From Propionibacteriaceae bacterium (lineage in GTDB: Bacteria > Actinomycetota > Actinomycetes > Propionibacteriales > Propionibacteriaceae), in contig JAIRXX010000077.1 in assembly GCA_031268065.1 (NCBI GenBank), forward strand, positions 1-6,251: a DNA stretch of 6,251 bases, read 5' to 3'. The position numbers and the translations under genes are program-made. Below, piece after piece: positions 5,549 to 6,251 of this stretch (position 1 is its first letter; the number at the start of each line of letters is the position of its first letter). The notes beneath the pieces were generated by a model. The model ran no database searches and had not been told where the DNA came from. It saw only the letters and a list, made by a program, of their open reading frames with translations.

Positions 5549-6251
5549 CTATTGCATTTCTATTCGGTAGCCGTCTCGCACGGACCCGATCACATGCACG
5601 CTCACGAAGTATAGGTAATTGTCTGCCATTCCGGTGATGATGGTGACGTTGGTGGATTCTTCTTCACTGATCAGCCCGTAAGATTCCTGCTTGGCGATGT
5701 CCGCAAGGTACAAACTTCCGGCGTGTCTTTCTCCTTGGCAGAAGAAGCTGTTGTCGTCTAGCCAATAAACCTGCTTCGACATAGACGGCATCGCGTAAAG
5801 CAGTTCAGCGGTGGCGGTGTCGTAAACCCGCACGAAAAACTCAGTCTGCACGGCGGCCTTGCTGCCATCAGGGGACAGCGAAACTGCGAAAACGCCGGTC
5901 AACTCCCCGAGGTCCACTTCGCGGCGGTCGCCCTGGCTGGTGATTACCAGCTTGTTCCCGAGCAGGGAATCGGGAAATTCAGCGGGGAAACCCGCCTCGC
6001 TACCAGGGAAGATGTAATCATCGCCTTGGATAGTCGCAGTAACACTGCCGACGGCATCAGCCATCAGGCTCCCGTCCTCGTTGGTGGAGATCAACCCAGG
6101 CTCGGGCAATGCGACCACTTCGGGGCCATCCAGCCTTATTCGGGTGACCTGCCCGCCAACAGCGAATTGGGCCGCTCCGGCAACACAGATTCCGGAGTCG
6201 AACGGCAGCGTGTCCCACCGCACGCCGTCGGGGGCGAACGGCGCGCTGGTA
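5549..6251 (-). CDS. Beta-propeller-like protein of unknown function, 5' end outside window
   Basis: The minus-strand frame is open from the right edge to a TAG at 5551-5549, about 233 codons. A GTG at 6223 could be a start, but the codons upstream (reading ...SAPFAPDGVRW) continue the same frame, look like propeller sequence and reach the window edge, and no clear ribosome binding site precedes the GTG. I therefore treat the gene as truncated at its 5' end. Repeated blade-like strands are seen: FAPDG at the edge, LISTNEDGSLMA, VFAVSLSPDGSKAAVQTEFF with VRVYDTATAELLYAMP, and VYWLDDNSFFCQGE followed by GSLYLADIAKQ. These S-P-D-G / V-Y-D-T-A-T patterns are typical of WD40- or TolB-like propellers that bind proteins or ligands. 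No catalytic motif is visible. Location cannot be judged without the N-terminus; many relatives of this kind are secreted or membrane-anchored. Base composition is less GC-rich than in the transport genes. Convergent to the operon, so probably functionally separate. Confidence 0.75.
   Translation of the reverse strand, partial: TSAPFAPDGVRWDTLPFDSGICVAGAAQFAVGGQVTRIRLDGPEVVALPEPGLISTNEDGSLMADAVGSVTATIQGDDYIFPGSEAGFPAEFPDSLLGNKLVITSQGDRREVDLGELTGVFAVSLSPDGSKAAVQTEFFVRVYDTATAELLYAMPSMSKQVYWLDDNSFFCQGERHAGSLYLADIAKQESYGLISEEESTNVTIITGMADNYLYFVSVHVIGSVRDGYRIEMQ

Noticed and set aside
1..6251. CRISPR arrays, tRNA or rRNA genes, insertion sequences, transposase or phage genes
   Set aside because: No repeated spacer pattern, tRNA-like fold, transposase motif or terminal inverted repeats were seen on either strand.

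Overview
The window looks like a chromosomal carbohydrate-uptake locus from a high-GC Gram-positive bacterium (Actinomycetota). The reasons are the GC-rich codon choice with frequent TTG leucine codons, a lipoprotein-type substrate-binding protein, strong AAAGGA/GGAGG ribosome binding sites, a GTG start, and an ABC sugar-import operon that has no ATPase gene of its own. I cannot place it to a genus from sequence alone.

Layout. From position 758 leftward on the minus strand runs a ROK-family sugar kinase, cut off at the window's left edge. A 385-base divergent regulatory region (759-1143) follows. It holds a plausible minus-strand -10 for the kinase, a plus-strand TTGACA-N17-TACCTT promoter for the transport operon, and a near-perfect 21-bp palindrome (1006-1026) over the plus-strand -10 and expected start site, which I read as a repressor operator. 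The plus-strand operon then has four genes: a substrate-binding lipoprotein (1144-2523), two binding-protein-dependent permeases of the MalF and MalG types (2619-3521 and 3518-4351, overlapping by ATGA), and a Gfo/Idh/MocA-family NAD(P)-dependent oxidoreductase (4385-5416). A perfect 15-bp stem-loop (2531-2568) separates the binding-protein gene from the permeases. After a 132-base convergent gap comes a minus-strand gene for a beta-propeller-like protein of unknown role (5549 to the right edge, 5' end outside the window).

How the genes fit together. The lipoprotein captures a sugar or polyol outside the membrane, and the two permeases form the channel. Energy probably comes from a shared MsiK/MalK-like ATPase encoded elsewhere. 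The oxidoreductase and the divergent ROK kinase would then oxidise and/or phosphorylate the imported compound. The substrate cannot be fixed from the sequence; a polyol, inositol-like compound or modified monosaccharide would suit the dehydrogenase.

The gene content is a familiar type of locus rather than a new system. The most notable items are the operator palindrome with a related half-site in the divergent promoter, the intercistronic hairpin, the absent ATPase, an unusual residue at a usually catalytic position of the oxidoreductase, and the unidentified propeller protein.
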